Shown: positions 51,156 through 61,304, numbered from the stretch's first letter. The stretch: DNA of 64,000 bases from Bacteroidota bacterium (GCA_018266575.1 JAFEAE010000018.1:124001-188000); one strand, 5' to 3'. Numbers and translations are program-made. The notes: generated by a model not told the origin, from the letters alone.

Positions 51156-54100
51156 ATGCTCAAAAAAATCACTTTCACGATTCTTGCATTATGTAGCTTC
51201 ATTCTCTTTATTACTTCCTGTTCAAAAAAGCGCAGTGGAGAACCGCGTGTGCTGGTATTTTGCAAAACAGCGGGATTTCATCATTCGTCTATACCTGTTG
51301 GCCTAAAAGCAATCCAGGATCTTGGCGCAACAAATGGATTTGATGTGGACAGTACCACTGATGCGGCTATGTTTAATGAAGACACGCTAAAAAAATATTC
51401 CGCACTGATTTTTCTCAATTCAACCGGCGACCTGTTAAGCGGCAACCAGGAAACGGCGCTGGAAAGATATATCCAGGCTGGTGGAGGTTTTGTTGGCATA
51501 CATGCAGCTTCCGATGCAGAGTACGATTGGGGTTGGTATGGAAGAATGATCGGCGCTTATTTTATGAGCCATCCGCATATTCAGCAGGCGAAACTTGTTA
51601 TCAAAGACAAAAATCATCCTTCAACAGATAGCTTGCCTGATACATGGACAAGAACAGATGAATGGTACAATTTCAAAAAAATAAGCAAGGATATAAAAGT
51701 GTTAATGACGATCGATGAAAAAAGTTATGAAGGAGGAAAAAATGGCGATGATCATCCGATGGCATGGTATCATGAGTTTGATGGTGGAAGGGTTTTTTAT
51801 ACGGAGTTAGGGCATACAGAAGAATCTTATGCTGAACCGTTGTACCTGAAACATATTCTCGGTGGAATTAAATATGCAATCGGTGATAACAAAGTTCTTG
51901 ATTATGCCAAAGCGCACAGTGAGTTTGCACCGGATGAAGACCGTTTCACAAAGACACAATTAGTACAGGGAACTTTTTTTGAACCTACTGAATTAACGAT
52001 CCTTCCTAATCTCGACATATTGGTTACTCAACGCCGAGGTGAAATAATGATGTACAGCAACGAAACCAAAAAAGTGAAACAAGTTGGTTTCCTGGATGTG
52101 TATTATAAAACATTACATACGCCTAACGTAAATGCAGAAGAAGGTTTGCTTGGCATCAAGGCCGATCCTGATTTTGCAAAAAATCATTGGGTATATATTT
52201 TTTACAGTCCGTCTGATACTTCGGTTAATCGCCTCTCACGTTTCACCCTGGAAAAAGATACACTCGATCCGAAATCAGAAAAAATCATTTTACAATTTTA
52301 TGAGCAACGTGAGATATGTTGCCACACAGGCGGCTCCATTGCATTCGGACCTGATAAAGATTTATTTGTTTCAACCGGAGATAACACAACGCCGTTTGAT
52401 GAACCCAATCAACCATTCGTAAGTCATGGCTTTGCTCCGTTGGATGATCGTCCCGGCCATTTTCAGTACGATGATCGCCGTGGCTCTGGTAACACAAACG
52501 ATCTTCGCGGAAAAATTTTGCGCATCAAAGTAAAAGATGATGGCACATACGATATTCCTGATGGAAACTTATTTCCAAAAGGTACAGAAAAAACGCGTCC
52601 GGAAATTTATGTGATGGGCACACGTAACCCATACCGCATTGCTGTTGATCAGAAAAACGGATTTTTATATTGGGGAGAAGTTGGCCCCGATGCAAGCGAA
52701 GACAGTTTTGATACGAGGGGCCCGCGTGGTTATGATGAAGTGAACCAGGCACGTAAAGCAGGTAACTTTGGTTATCCTCTTTTTATCGGGCCGAATTATC
52801 CGTATCGCAGGTATGATTATGCTACCGGAAAATCCGGCGAGCTTTTCGATCCTGCAAAGCCCGTTAATGAATCAAGAAATAACACAGGCTTGCGCGACTT
52901 GCCTCCTGCACAACCTGCATTCATCTGGTACCCATATGCAAATTCACCTGATTTTCCTTCTGTAGGTTCAGGCGGCCGTTGTGCAATGGCGGGACCGGTA
53001 TATTACAGTGACCTATACCCGAAGGAGACAAGGTACCCTTCGTATTATGATGGGAAATTCATTTTTTATGAGTGGGAGCGTGGTTTCATAAAAGCAGTTA
53101 CCATGTTACCGAACGGCGATTACGACAAAATGGAGCCCTTCATACCAAATATAAAACTGAATTCTCCTATTGATATCGAAGTTGGCCCTGACGGAAGGTT
53201 ATATGCGTTGGAATATGGAACAGGATGGTTCCAGAAAAACCCGGATGCCGGTATTGCACGCATAGATTACAACGGCGGAAACCGTCCGCCAAAAGTTTCT
53301 TCCATTACTATTGATAAAGAAACAGGCGACCTGCCTTTTACAGTAAAAGCAAAAGTGGAAGCACGCGATCCTGAAAAGCAACCTATGAAATTTAGCTGGC
53401 ATTTTGGTGATGGTTCTACTGTTGAAACCACAACTCCTGATGCAACATTTACCTATCAAAAAGCTGGTGATTATAAAATTTATGTTGATGTGAAAGATGC
53501 CGAAGGCGCTGTTGTAAAAAGCGATGAGCTGAATGTGTATGCAGGCAATGAACAACCTACAGTGAATATTAATATCACCGGCAATAAATCATTTTATTTT
53601 CCGGGTAAGGATGTCCGTTATACAGTAAGTGTGGAAGACAAAGATGATACAGCATCTGCAAAGCAAATGAGCGGGCTATATGTGTCTGCGGATTACCTTG
53701 AGGGGCATGATAAAGCTGCAATCGTCGGGCATCTGCAAGCCGCTGCAGAACCTGCAGGAAAAACATTGATGATGAATAACGATTGTAAGACTTGTCATAA
53801 GATTGATGAAAAATCCATCGGCCCGGCATTCATGCAGGTATCGGAGAAATATCCGAACAACCAGAAATCCGTTGATTATCTCATCAATAAAATTAAAAAA
53901 GGCGGGGGAGGTGTCTGGGGCGAAACGATGATGGCAGCACATCCCGACATTAAAGATGCCGATGTTACAACCATTGTGCAATGGATATTGGGCTTGCATC
54001 AGAAAACACCTGTGAAACCATCGCTGGCTTCGTCCGGTTCATTGAAACCTTCATTGGGAAAACCAATCAATGACAAAGCAGCGCTGATCATTTCTGCAAG

Positions 54101-54581
54101 CTATACGGATAAAGGTGGTGCAGGAATTAAACCGTTGACAGGAAATGCCACAACTGTATTGCATAGCGCAAATATGAATTTTAATGGTGTGAAAAGAATG
54201 AAAGGATTTGATACGGATGATGATAAAGGCGTGCATTATATGACTACCACAAAAACAGAAGGATGGTTTAGTGTTGACCATATTGATCTTACAGGAATTA
54301 CAGGGGCATCACTGTTGATCGGTTATGAAAAATCACCGGTATATGGATACACCTTTGAAATACGCCTGGATGCACCCGACGGAAAGTTGTTAGGTACTGC
54401 AGAGGTGTTGCCAAACCCGAAAGCGATTGATAAGAAGATGAATTTTGTAACTCTTAATTATACGTTCTCACAAGCAGTAACAGACGGACAGTTTCATGAC
54501 CTTTACATCTTTGCCCGTCCTAAAGACGAAAAAGAAAAAGAAGAAATGAAGCTGGGTGCATTGAAATTTGAAACGAAATAA
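51156..54581 (+). CDS. ThuA - PQQ-type dehydrogenase - PKD - cytochrome c - CBM lipoprotein
   Basis: A 1141-residue multidomain lipoprotein (lipobox ITSC, Cys22). Domains in order: ThuA (about 29-235; RVLVFCKTAGFHHSSIP, PMAWYHEFDGGRVFYTELGH); a glucose/sorbosone-dehydrogenase propeller (about 255-690; PNLDILVTQRRGEIMMY, GNTNDLRGKILRIK, MGTRNPYRIAVD); PKD (about 710-790; SWHFGDGS); a c-type haem domain (about 865-950; CKTCH, Cys877-His881, with GETMMAAHP offering a distal Met); and a CBM6-like C-terminal domain (about 985-1141). It probably oxidises a sugar outside the cytoplasm and passes electrons to its own haem. Same organisation is frequent in Bacteroidota and Planctomycetota. Confidence 0.9.
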   Translation: MLKKITFTILALCSFILFITSCSKKRSGEPRVLVFCKTAGFHHSSIPVGLKAIQDLGATNGFDVDSTTDAAMFNEDTLKKYSALIFLNSTGDLLSGNQETALERYIQAGGGFVGIHAASDAEYDWGWYGRMIGAYFMSHPHIQQAKLVIKDKNHPSTDSLPDTWTRTDEWYNFKKISKDIKVLMTIDEKSYEGGKNGDDHPMAWYHEFDGGRVFYTELGHTEESYAEPLYLKHILGGIKYAIGDNKVLDYAKAHSEFAPDEDRFTKTQLVQGTFFEPTELTILPNLDILVTQRRGEIMMYSNETKKVKQVGFLDVYYKTLHTPNVNAEEGLLGIKADPDFAKNHWVYIFYSPSDTSVNRLSRFTLEKDTLDPKSEKIILQFYEQREICCHTGGSIAFGPDKDLFVSTGDNTTPFDEPNQPFVSHGFAPLDDRPGHFQYDDRRGSGNTNDLRGKILRIKVKDDGTYDIPDGNLFPKGTEKTRPEIYVMGTRNPYRIAVDQKNGFLYWGEVGPDASEDSFDTRGPRGYDEVNQARKAGNFGYPLFIGPNYPYRRYDYATGKSGELFDPAKPVNESRNNTGLRDLPPAQPAFIWYPYANSPDFPSVGSGGRCAMAGPVYYSDLYPKETRYPSYYDGKFIFYEWERGFIKAVTMLPNGDYDKMEPFIPNIKLNSPIDIEVGPDGRLYALEYGTGWFQKNPDAGIARIDYNGGNRPPKVSSITIDKETGDLPFTVKAKVEARDPEKQPMKFSWHFGDGSTVETTTPDATFTYQKAGDYKIYVDVKDAEGAVVKSDELNVYAGNEQPTVNINITGNKSFYFPGKDVRYTVSVEDKDDTASAKQMSGLYVSADYLEGHDKAAIVGHLQAAAEPAGKTLMMNNDCKTCHKIDEKSIGPAFMQVSEKYPNNQKSVDYLINKIKKGGGGVWGETMMAAHPDIKDADVTTIVQWILGLHQKTPVKPSLASSGSLKPSLGKPINDKAALIISASYTDKGGAGIKPLTGNATTVLHSANMNFNGVKRMKGFDTDDDKGVHYMTTTKTEGWFSVDHIDLTGITGASLLIGYEKSPVYGYTFEIRLDAPDGKLLGTAEVLPNPKAIDKKMNFVTLNYTFSQAVTDGQFHDLYIFARPKDEKEKEEMKLGALKFETK

Positions 54582-54626
54582 AAATATTTTCTCGTGAAGG
54601 CTCAGAGGCGTATGGAATAAAGGAAT

Positions 54627-54772
54627 CGTCATTTCGAATCCTGCTTCGGAGATTTTAAGGTTAATGAAATTTGCGCGGGATGAAAAATCTCCATAAAATT
54701 TATGAAGAGATTTCTCACTTCGCCATTGAAAGTTGAGTATGTATGTTCTTGATGGCTCCGTTCGAAATGACG
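54627..54772. repeat. Dispersed element bounded by CGTCATTTCGAA inverted ends
   Basis: CGTCATTTCGAA (54627-54638) is the exact inverse of TTCGAAATGACG (54761-54772). Inside, GAAAAATCTCC and GAGATTTCTC form a second imperfect stem. The element fills most of the 240-base gap before the Gfo/Idh gene. It is a non-coding miniature element; no open frame is seen. Its relatives are at 50941-51110 and, more weakly, 58314-58391. Confidence 0.7.
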
Positions 54773-54821
54773 GTCGATATCAGGTTTATTCAAAAGGATC
54801 ATAACATTTCAAAGCTGAATA

Positions 54822-55805
54822 ATGAAAGAAATAAAATGGGGCATGATTGGTTGCGGGAATGTCACTGAAAAAAAAGCAGGCGCTCCTGCTATTAATAAAG
54901 TGCCCCATTCACAATTGGTTGCTGTGATGGCGAGAAATGCAGAGAAAGCAAAAGATTATGCGCAACGACATGAGGTGCCCAGATGGTATGATAATGTGGA
55001 TGATCTGATAAACGATGCAGAAGTAAATGCTATTTATATTGCCACTCCACCTGATGTTCATCTTGAATACACGAAGAAAGCATTGCTTGCAGGGAAACCG
55101 GTATATGTTGAAAAACCTATGGCGAGGAATTTTGCAGAATGTGAAGAGATGAACAAAATAAGCCGCGAAACAGGAATACCTCTTTTTGTTGCTTATTATC
55201 GCAGGGTGCTTCCGTATTTTGTAAAATTAAAAGAGCTGATCGATCAGAAAGTTGTTGGTGATGTGCGGTTGATAAATATCGCTTTACACTGGCAGCCGTA
55301 TGATGAAGAAACAGGAGAGGCCGCAAAGCCACGCTGGCGCGTGTTTCCGGAAATTTCGGGTGGCGGCCATTTTCATGATCTTGCTTCTCATCAATTTGAT
55401 TTTTTAGAATATGTTTTTGGGAAAATAAAATATGCAAAAGGTATTGCACGCAACCAGGCTGGTTTGTATAATGCAGATGATATTGTTGTTGCCAATTTTG
55501 AATTTGAATCCGGCATACTTGGCAATGGCAGTTGGTGCTATACGGTGAATAAAGAACAACGCATCGACCAGGCACAGATCATCGGTTCAAAAGGGAAAAT
55601 CACTTTCTCATTTTTTGAAAGCAGTATTATAAAAGTAGAAACGGCTTCCGGTGTGGAAGAATATAATGTTCCATATCCGCCACATGTGCATCAACCATTA
55701 ATTGAAACCATTGTCAAAGAATTACGCGGCGAAGGCAAATGCCCGAGCACCGGGGAAACAGGAGCGAGGGCGAATTTTATTTTGGATAAGATTACAGAGA
55801 GATAA
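54822..55805 (+). CDS. Gfo/Idh/MocA-family oxidoreductase, cytoplasmic
   Basis: A 327-residue NAD(P)-dependent oxidoreductase without a signal sequence. The nucleotide loop is GMIGCGNVTE, and VEKPMARN contains the catalytic Lys of the EKP motif. GGGHFHDLASHQFDFLEYVFG contains the conserved His of the substrate domain. It oxidises or reduces sugars or inositols. It converges with a TonB-dependent receptor and shares an inverted-repeat terminator with it. Confidence 0.9.
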   Translation: MKEIKWGMIGCGNVTEKKAGAPAINKVPHSQLVAVMARNAEKAKDYAQRHEVPRWYDNVDDLINDAEVNAIYIATPPDVHLEYTKKALLAGKPVYVEKPMARNFAECEEMNKISRETGIPLFVAYYRRVLPYFVKLKELIDQKVVGDVRLINIALHWQPYDEETGEAAKPRWRVFPEISGGGHFHDLASHQFDFLEYVFGKIKYAKGIARNQAGLYNADDIVVANFEFESGILGNGSWCYTVNKEQRIDQAQIIGSKGKITFSFFESSIIKVETASGVEEYNVPYPPHVHQPLIETIVKELRGEGKCPSTGETGARANFILDKITER

Positions 55806-55812
55806 AAAATAT

Positions 55813-55890
55813 TTCACGCAAAGGCGCAACGACGCAAAGCATTTGTACAAGATCATTAATTTTCTTTGCTCCTTCGCGCCTCTGCGTGAA
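55813..55890. terminator. TTCACGCA inverted repeat between convergent genes
   Basis: TTCACGCAAAGGCGCAAC... (55813-55839) and its imperfect inverse (55864-55890, ending CTCTGCGTGAA) can form a ~27-bp stem with a few mismatches. It occupies almost the whole 92-base space between the stops of the Gfo/Idh gene and the receptor gene, so it is a good candidate bidirectional terminator. The same word occurs at 13532. Confidence 0.6.
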
Positions 55891-55897
55891 AAAAATC

Positions 55898-58270
55898 TTA
55901 CAATTTTACTTTCAACGTAACCCCATACGTTTTTGGATTTCCTAAATGTGTAGCCCCAAAATCGTACGCATAAGAAATATATTTTACGTTGGTAAGATTT
56001 CTTCCCCAGAGGAATAGATCAAAGTGTTTGGTTGATACCCCTAACCTTGCATTCAACAAACTATACGAACCCTGGCTGATTGTGTTTGCCAGGTCAAAAT
56101 ATTCTTTGCCAAGGTAAAACCATTCTCCACGTGCAATTAATTTTACCCATTGGGCCTCGTTCAGTGCAATGCTATATTGAAGCGCCAACATCGATGTAAT
56201 ATCAGGAGTAAATATTTGCCTGTTACCGGAAAGGTCAGTAGCAGCTCCGTTTTCAGAAAGATTCAATGTGGTATATTTTGCATACGTATAACCAAAATTG
56301 TATGTTGCTTCCAATCCTTTTGCGATTGTTGCAGCAAGTTCTGCATCGACCCCCTTGCTCGTTGCGCCGCCTGCATTTTTAGTAACCGTAATTGCATCCG
56401 GCAATATTAGTGTCGGCACCTGCACATCAGAAATTCTTGTATAGAAAAATGCAAGGTTTGCCCTGAACCTGTTATCAAAAAAAGTATTCTTGATCCCGAT
56501 TTCATAATTGTCGCTGTACTCCGGTTTATATGCGTACAACGGAGGTTGCGAAGGATCGGAGCCTAATTGTGTTAGCCCGCCTGTTCTGTAACCTCTGCTA
56601 TATGTTGCATATAGATTTGTGGTGGAAACAGGATGAAATGCAACACTCAACATTGGTGAAAATGCACTATATGAAGTATGGCCGGAAGTGTCGGGCTGTG
56701 TTTGAAAAACCGGAGCTGGTGACCCGTCCGGTAAATATTCTCCAAGCACTTCTTCTTTTGAATACTGATAGTCGTAACGCAAACCAAAAATAATATCTGT
56801 TCTTTTGCTGACAGAATATGTTCCCTGTGCATACAAGGCTGCTCCCAACGATTTTGCTTTTGTCGTATTCACGATGGCATAATTTGAATCAGGCGATCCG
56901 ACTATCGCAGCATCAACTCCGAAATGTGTAGCCTGTTTGTTTGGCGTGTTCTGGTAAAATAAGTACGTTCCTGCAGTCCATTTGAATGGAGAAACAGAAG
57001 AAGCCGACGATGTGAATTTAAATTCCTGTGTCAGTATTTTTACATTGTTCCATTTGTTGCCGTAATTATTAATAATTGTGACTGCATCATACGGAGAAAA
57101 ATCCCCATCGATCGGCGTCGCATAATATCTGTAATTGGATTGAAACGCAGTTTGTGAACTGAAATTAAAATGCTTCCCGGAATAATTTACCGACAAAGAA
57201 GTATTCAATGTATTATCAACTAATTTGGCGATTGCATTCTGGTCTACATGAAACGGTTCTGCAAACGCCTGATCCGGGCTTCCTGCCAATGGGAATGACC
57301 CATAGTTACGGTTGTCGAGGTGTTTCAGGTTTAAAGTGATCGCCCATTTCGAGTTCACTAAATATTTCAAATAATAATTCCCGCCAATGCTGTGTTGTTT
57401 ATCAAACCTGGAATTATCATAATCGTTCGTATAAAAACCATTCATGCTTTCATACAAAAATGAAGCACCGAAAAATAATTTATCTTTTATGATCGGTGTG
57501 CGGATGCCTGCGGTATAACGTTGCTCTCCGTAATTTCCTAAATCAACCTGCAGAAACCCGGTTGTTGTGTTTGTCGGTTGTTTGGTTATGATATTGATCA
57601 CTCCGCCAATAGCATTTCTTCCATATAATGTTCCCTGCGGCCCTCTCAAAACTTCGATGCGCTCTACATCAAAAAGCTGGGGAATATATGTGTCGAGTGT
57701 AAATTGATTTACGCCATCAACATACGTTGTTACTGCGGGATCGTACGAAGAAGAAGTAACACCGCGGATAGAAGTTACATTTCTTCCGTCACCGGGGTTG
57801 CCTGCATATAAATTCGGAACAATAGCTGTGAGATCTTTCGTATTCCACAAACGGTACTCATCAATTTTTTTTGAAGTTAATGCAGTTACGCTCGATGGTA
57901 TATTCTGCACATCCTGTTCTTTTTTTTCTGCACTTACAATCACGGCATCGAGTTGTTTCGCCGCGTCAGCTAATTGAAAATGAAAAGCATTGTTGCCTGT
58001 TTTGCTTGCCTGCATTTTTTCATTGATCGTTGCAAAACCAATAGCTGAAATGGAAATAATATAATCGCCGGATGGAATATTTTTTATGTTAAAATTTCCA
58101 TTTGTATCACTGATCGCTGCAATATTCGTATTGAGAAGATCAATAGTTGCATAACGGACAGGGTTTGATTTTTCATCTGTTATTTTTCCTGTTACAGTTA
58201 CGATGTCCTGGCAAAATGCTGAAGTGCAAATGTTAATAAGAGCGATTAACCAATAAATTTTTTTGTTCAT
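55898..58270 (-). CDS. TonB-dependent receptor with N-terminal carboxypeptidase-like domain
   Basis: A 790-residue outer-membrane receptor. A signal peptide (to about 20) is followed by a CarboxypepD_reg-like domain (about 23-105), a plug (about 120-225; IRGVTSSSYDPAVTTYVDGV, RIEVLRGPQGTLYGRNAIGGVINI) and a 22-strand barrel ending GVTLKVKL. The plug and barrel resemble siderophore or vitamin receptors rather than SusC. No SusD partner is adjacent. It lies between two sugar-oxidation genes on the opposite strand; ligand unknown. Confidence 0.92.
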   Translation of the reverse strand: MNKKIYWLIALINICTSAFCQDIVTVTGKITDEKSNPVRYATIDLLNTNIAAISDTNGNFNIKNIPSGDYIISISAIGFATINEKMQASKTGNNAFHFQLADAAKQLDAVIVSAEKKEQDVQNIPSSVTALTSKKIDEYRLWNTKDLTAIVPNLYAGNPGDGRNVTSIRGVTSSSYDPAVTTYVDGVNQFTLDTYIPQLFDVERIEVLRGPQGTLYGRNAIGGVINIITKQPTNTTTGFLQVDLGNYGEQRYTAGIRTPIIKDKLFFGASFLYESMNGFYTNDYDNSRFDKQHSIGGNYYLKYLVNSKWAITLNLKHLDNRNYGSFPLAGSPDQAFAEPFHVDQNAIAKLVDNTLNTSLSVNYSGKHFNFSSQTAFQSNYRYYATPIDGDFSPYDAVTIINNYGNKWNNVKILTQEFKFTSSASSVSPFKWTAGTYLFYQNTPNKQATHFGVDAAIVGSPDSNYAIVNTTKAKSLGAALYAQGTYSVSKRTDIIFGLRYDYQYSKEEVLGEYLPDGSPAPVFQTQPDTSGHTSYSAFSPMLSVAFHPVSTTNLYATYSRGYRTGGLTQLGSDPSQPPLYAYKPEYSDNYEIGIKNTFFDNRFRANLAFFYTRISDVQVPTLILPDAITVTKNAGGATSKGVDAELAATIAKGLEATYNFGYTYAKYTTLNLSENGAATDLSGNRQIFTPDITSMLALQYSIALNEAQWVKLIARGEWFYLGKEYFDLANTISQGSYSLLNARLGVSTKHFDLFLWGRNLTNVKYISYAYDFGATHLGNPKTYGVTLKVKL

Positions 58271-58313
58271 ATAATGATAAAATAGAGTCTCGTTATGTAG
58301 TTAACGTCTGAAG

Positions 58314-58391
58314 TTTGTCATGCGAAGATCGAGGCATCTTTATGATTCTTCTACAACCTTTGCTGAGCTAACAAAGCATCGGAATGACAAA
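58314..58391. repeat. TTTGTCAT/ATGACAAA bounded element
   Basis: TTTGTCAT (58314-58321) and ATGACAAA (58384-58391) bound a ~78-base element in the 339-base gap (58271-58609) between two divergent genes. The remainder of this gap is AT-rich and holds the candidate -7 box at 58572. No gene was found. Confidence 0.45.
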
Positions 58392-58571
58392 TTCATGATA
58401 TCACTTTAATCAAAACCGAGACGCAATTAAAAAACTGCTAAGTTATTTCGTTATTCTATAAATGAGTAACTGTATTTTAAAAATATGCGGAATTATTTTC
58501 ATCTAATCTTACTAAAAAAATTTCTTAACAGAATCAAGACGGTGCAGGACAGTAGTAAAATTTGTAGTGGT

Positions 58572-58579
58572 TATATTTG
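58572..58579 (+). promoter_or_regulatory. Candidate -7 box of the haem-lipoprotein gene
   Basis: TATATTTG matches TAnnTTTG exactly, 30 bases before the ATG at 58610. No TTTG at the ideal -33 distance. An in-frame TTG at 58577 falls inside this box, which argues against it being the start codon. Confidence 0.45.
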
Positions 58580-58609
58580 GTGCAACCATTTATTTTAAAA
58601 CGATTGGCT

Positions 58610-61297
58610 ATGCACCAAAACCTCAGCTCTAAATTAGTATGCATTGTCGTTTACACGCTTTTTCTATTCTCTGTCAGTTGCAACAATGCAAAAAATAATG
58701 AATCTGGAAATGCAGTTTCTTCGGATCCAAAAATTGCTGCACTGAAATTACCGGCAGATTTTCATGCAGACCATTTATATAGTCCCGGCATTCATGATCA
58801 GGGTTCGTGGGTTGCAATGACTTTTGATGATAAAGGAAGAATGATCGCGTCTGATCAATATGGGAATTTGTATCGGTTAACAATTCCACCTATCGGTTCA
58901 GATACCACTCAAAATAAAATCAAAGTTGATTCAATCGTTCTTCAACTTACAGATACATCAAAATGGGCGCGGCGTATTGGCTATGCTCACGGATTGTTGT
59001 ATGCATTCAATAGTTTGTATGTAATGGTGAATGATGAGGGCGACACTGCTCATTCAAAACCAAGTGGCTTATATCGTTTGCAGGATACAAATGGTGATGA
59101 TCAATACGATAAAATTACTTTATTAAAAAGATTGGAAGGAGATGGCGAACATGGCCCGCATAGTATTGTGCTTGCGCCCGATGGAAAATCGTTGTACATC
59201 ATTGCGGGAAATTTTACGAAGATCCCGAAGATGGATAATTATACTGCGCCTCCTGTATGGCAGATCGATAATTTGTTTCCATTGATAAGGGATCCGAACG
59301 GACATGATAATTCTGTGAATACACATGGAGGATGGATCGCACAGATCGATTCAATGGGAGCGAATTTCAATTTGATAAGCGCAGGTTTTCGTAACCCGTT
59401 TGATCTTGCATTTAATGAATCAGGGGATATGTTCACGTTCGATTCCGATATGGAATGGGATTTCGGTACACCATGGTATCGCCCTATTCGCATTTGCCAT
59501 GTTCCGAGTGGTGGCGAATTCGGATGGCGCCCGGGCACAGATAAATGGTCGCCTTCTTTCCCCGATAATTTGCCCCAATTATTGAATATCGGGCAAGGTT
59601 CACCTACAAGTGTTTTCAGTGGTATCAATTCACATTTCCCTGAAAAATATCGTCGCTCCATTTTTGCATTCGACTGGAGTTTCGGAATTGTTTATGCAAT
59701 TCATCCGCAAGCTGAAGGTGCAGGTTATAAAGCATCAGCGGAAGAATTTGTTTCAGGTTCTCCATTGCCGTTAACAGATGGGATGATCGGCCCCGATGGT
59801 GCTTTGTATTTTTTAACGGGTGGACGCCGTCTCGAATCAGATTTATATCGTGTGTATTACCAGGATAACAAACAAGATACGGAAAAATTATCAACCCCTG
59901 ATCTCACTGAAATTCAAAAGTTGCGCAGAAAATTAGAAACATACCATACTTCACCAAAACCAGGCGCTGTTGATTTTGCGTGGCCGTATTTGAAAAATGA
60001 TGACCGCTTTATTCGTTATGCTGCAAGAATCGCCATCGAACATCAACCCGTAAATGAGTGGAAAGAAAAAGCAGTGAATGAAAAAGATCCCGTCACGCTG
60101 ATACAGGCATCCATTGCATTGGCAAGAGAAGGTGGAAAAGATGAAAGGGAAAATGTGTTGAAAGCGCTTTGTGCAATTGATTTTTCAAAACTCAATGAAC
60201 CGCAGCAATTGGATTTATTGCGTGCGATTGAATTAGTATTGTACAGGTTTGGTTTGCCTGCTGTCGTGGTGAAATCGCAGGTGATTGCATATCTCGATGC
60301 ACAATATCCTTCAAAGTCAAACATGTTGAACCGTTCATTGAGCAAGGAGTTGATCTTTTTAGATGCACCTGATGCGGTAGAAAAAACAATGGCATTGATG
60401 GCGAATGCAAAAGATGATGTGGATGAACAAAAATCATTCACACAATCTTCTGACCTCATCATGCGCAACCCGCAATATGGAATGGATATCGCAGGCATGC
60501 TGTCGGATGTTCCGCCGCAACAACAGACCTATTATGCCGTTGCATTAAGCGAAGCAAAAAACGGATGGACACCGGAGCTTCGTGAAAAATATTTTCAGTG
60601 GTTTTACAAAGCATTCGGATATAAAGGCGGCCATAGCTTTATTGGCTTTATAGACCTTGCAAGAAAAAATGCATTGAAAAATGTTCCGAAAGATAAATTT
60701 GCTTACTTCAATACTATTTCCGGAGATTCTATTGTAACCCGTGCCCACATGGGGCTTGCAGCAAATGCAGTTCAGCCAAAAGGGCCGGGAAAAGATTGGG
60801 AAGTAGATACTGCAATGGCATTGCTGAAAGATGGTTTGAACAACCGCAATTTTGCACAAGGCAAAGCAATGTTTGCAGCATGCCTGTGCAGCACTTGTCA
60901 TACCATGCGCGGCGAAGGTGGAACTATCGGTCCCGATCTAACGCAGTTGGGTACACGTTTTTCTTATAAAGACATGTTAGTTGCCATTGTGGATCCCAGC
61001 AAATCTATTTCAGACCAGTTTGCGGCAAAAGTTTTTTATCTGAAAGACGGAAGTTCTGTGATCGGAAGATTGATGAATGAGGATGCGGATAAATATTATA
61101 TCTCGCAGAACCCTTTTGCACCGCAATCACTTCGTGAAATTGCAAAGAAGGATGTATTACGGACACGGCTATCCGAAATTTCTGTGATGCTTCCAGGATT
61201 AATAAATCGTTTAAATGCAGAAGAACTGAAAGACCTGTTGGCTTACCTGAAAGCTGGCGGCAATCCGCAGGATTCTATTTTCTCTGCAAAAAAATAA
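58610..61297 (+). CDS. Haem-binding (CxxCH) propeller-HEAT lipoprotein dehydrogenase
   Basis: An 895-residue lipoprotein (SVSC lipobox; Cys25). The first 400 residues form a glucose/sorbosone-dehydrogenase-like propeller (PHSIVLAPDGKSLYIIAGN, SAGFRNPFDLAFNESGDMFTFDSD, GPDGALYFLTGG). A helical HEAT-like section (about 440-700) follows, then the haem domain with CSTCH (Cys760, Cys763, His764) and the GPDLTQLGTRFSYKDMLVAIVDPS segment of the PVC-type heme-binding family. It probably oxidises a sugar on the periplasmic side and transfers electrons to the haem. It is divergent from the TonB receptor and 7 bases from the DUF4432 gene. Confidence 0.88.
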   Translation: MHQNLSSKLVCIVVYTLFLFSVSCNNAKNNESGNAVSSDPKIAALKLPADFHADHLYSPGIHDQGSWVAMTFDDKGRMIASDQYGNLYRLTIPPIGSDTTQNKIKVDSIVLQLTDTSKWARRIGYAHGLLYAFNSLYVMVNDEGDTAHSKPSGLYRLQDTNGDDQYDKITLLKRLEGDGEHGPHSIVLAPDGKSLYIIAGNFTKIPKMDNYTAPPVWQIDNLFPLIRDPNGHDNSVNTHGGWIAQIDSMGANFNLISAGFRNPFDLAFNESGDMFTFDSDMEWDFGTPWYRPIRICHVPSGGEFGWRPGTDKWSPSFPDNLPQLLNIGQGSPTSVFSGINSHFPEKYRRSIFAFDWSFGIVYAIHPQAEGAGYKASAEEFVSGSPLPLTDGMIGPDGALYFLTGGRRLESDLYRVYYQDNKQDTEKLSTPDLTEIQKLRRKLETYHTSPKPGAVDFAWPYLKNDDRFIRYAARIAIEHQPVNEWKEKAVNEKDPVTLIQASIALAREGGKDERENVLKALCAIDFSKLNEPQQLDLLRAIELVLYRFGLPAVVVKSQVIAYLDAQYPSKSNMLNRSLSKELIFLDAPDAVEKTMALMANAKDDVDEQKSFTQSSDLIMRNPQYGMDIAGMLSDVPPQQQTYYAVALSEAKNGWTPELREKYFQWFYKAFGYKGGHSFIGFIDLARKNALKNVPKDKFAYFNTISGDSIVTRAHMGLAANAVQPKGPGKDWEVDTAMALLKDGLNNRNFAQGKAMFAACLCSTCHTMRGEGGTIGPDLTQLGTRFSYKDMLVAIVDPSKSISDQFAAKVFYLKDGSSVIGRLMNEDADKYYISQNPFAPQSLREIAKKDVLRTRLSEISVMLPGLINRLNAEELKDLLAYLKAGGNPQDSIFSAKK

Positions 61298-61304
61298 TAG
61301 TAGC

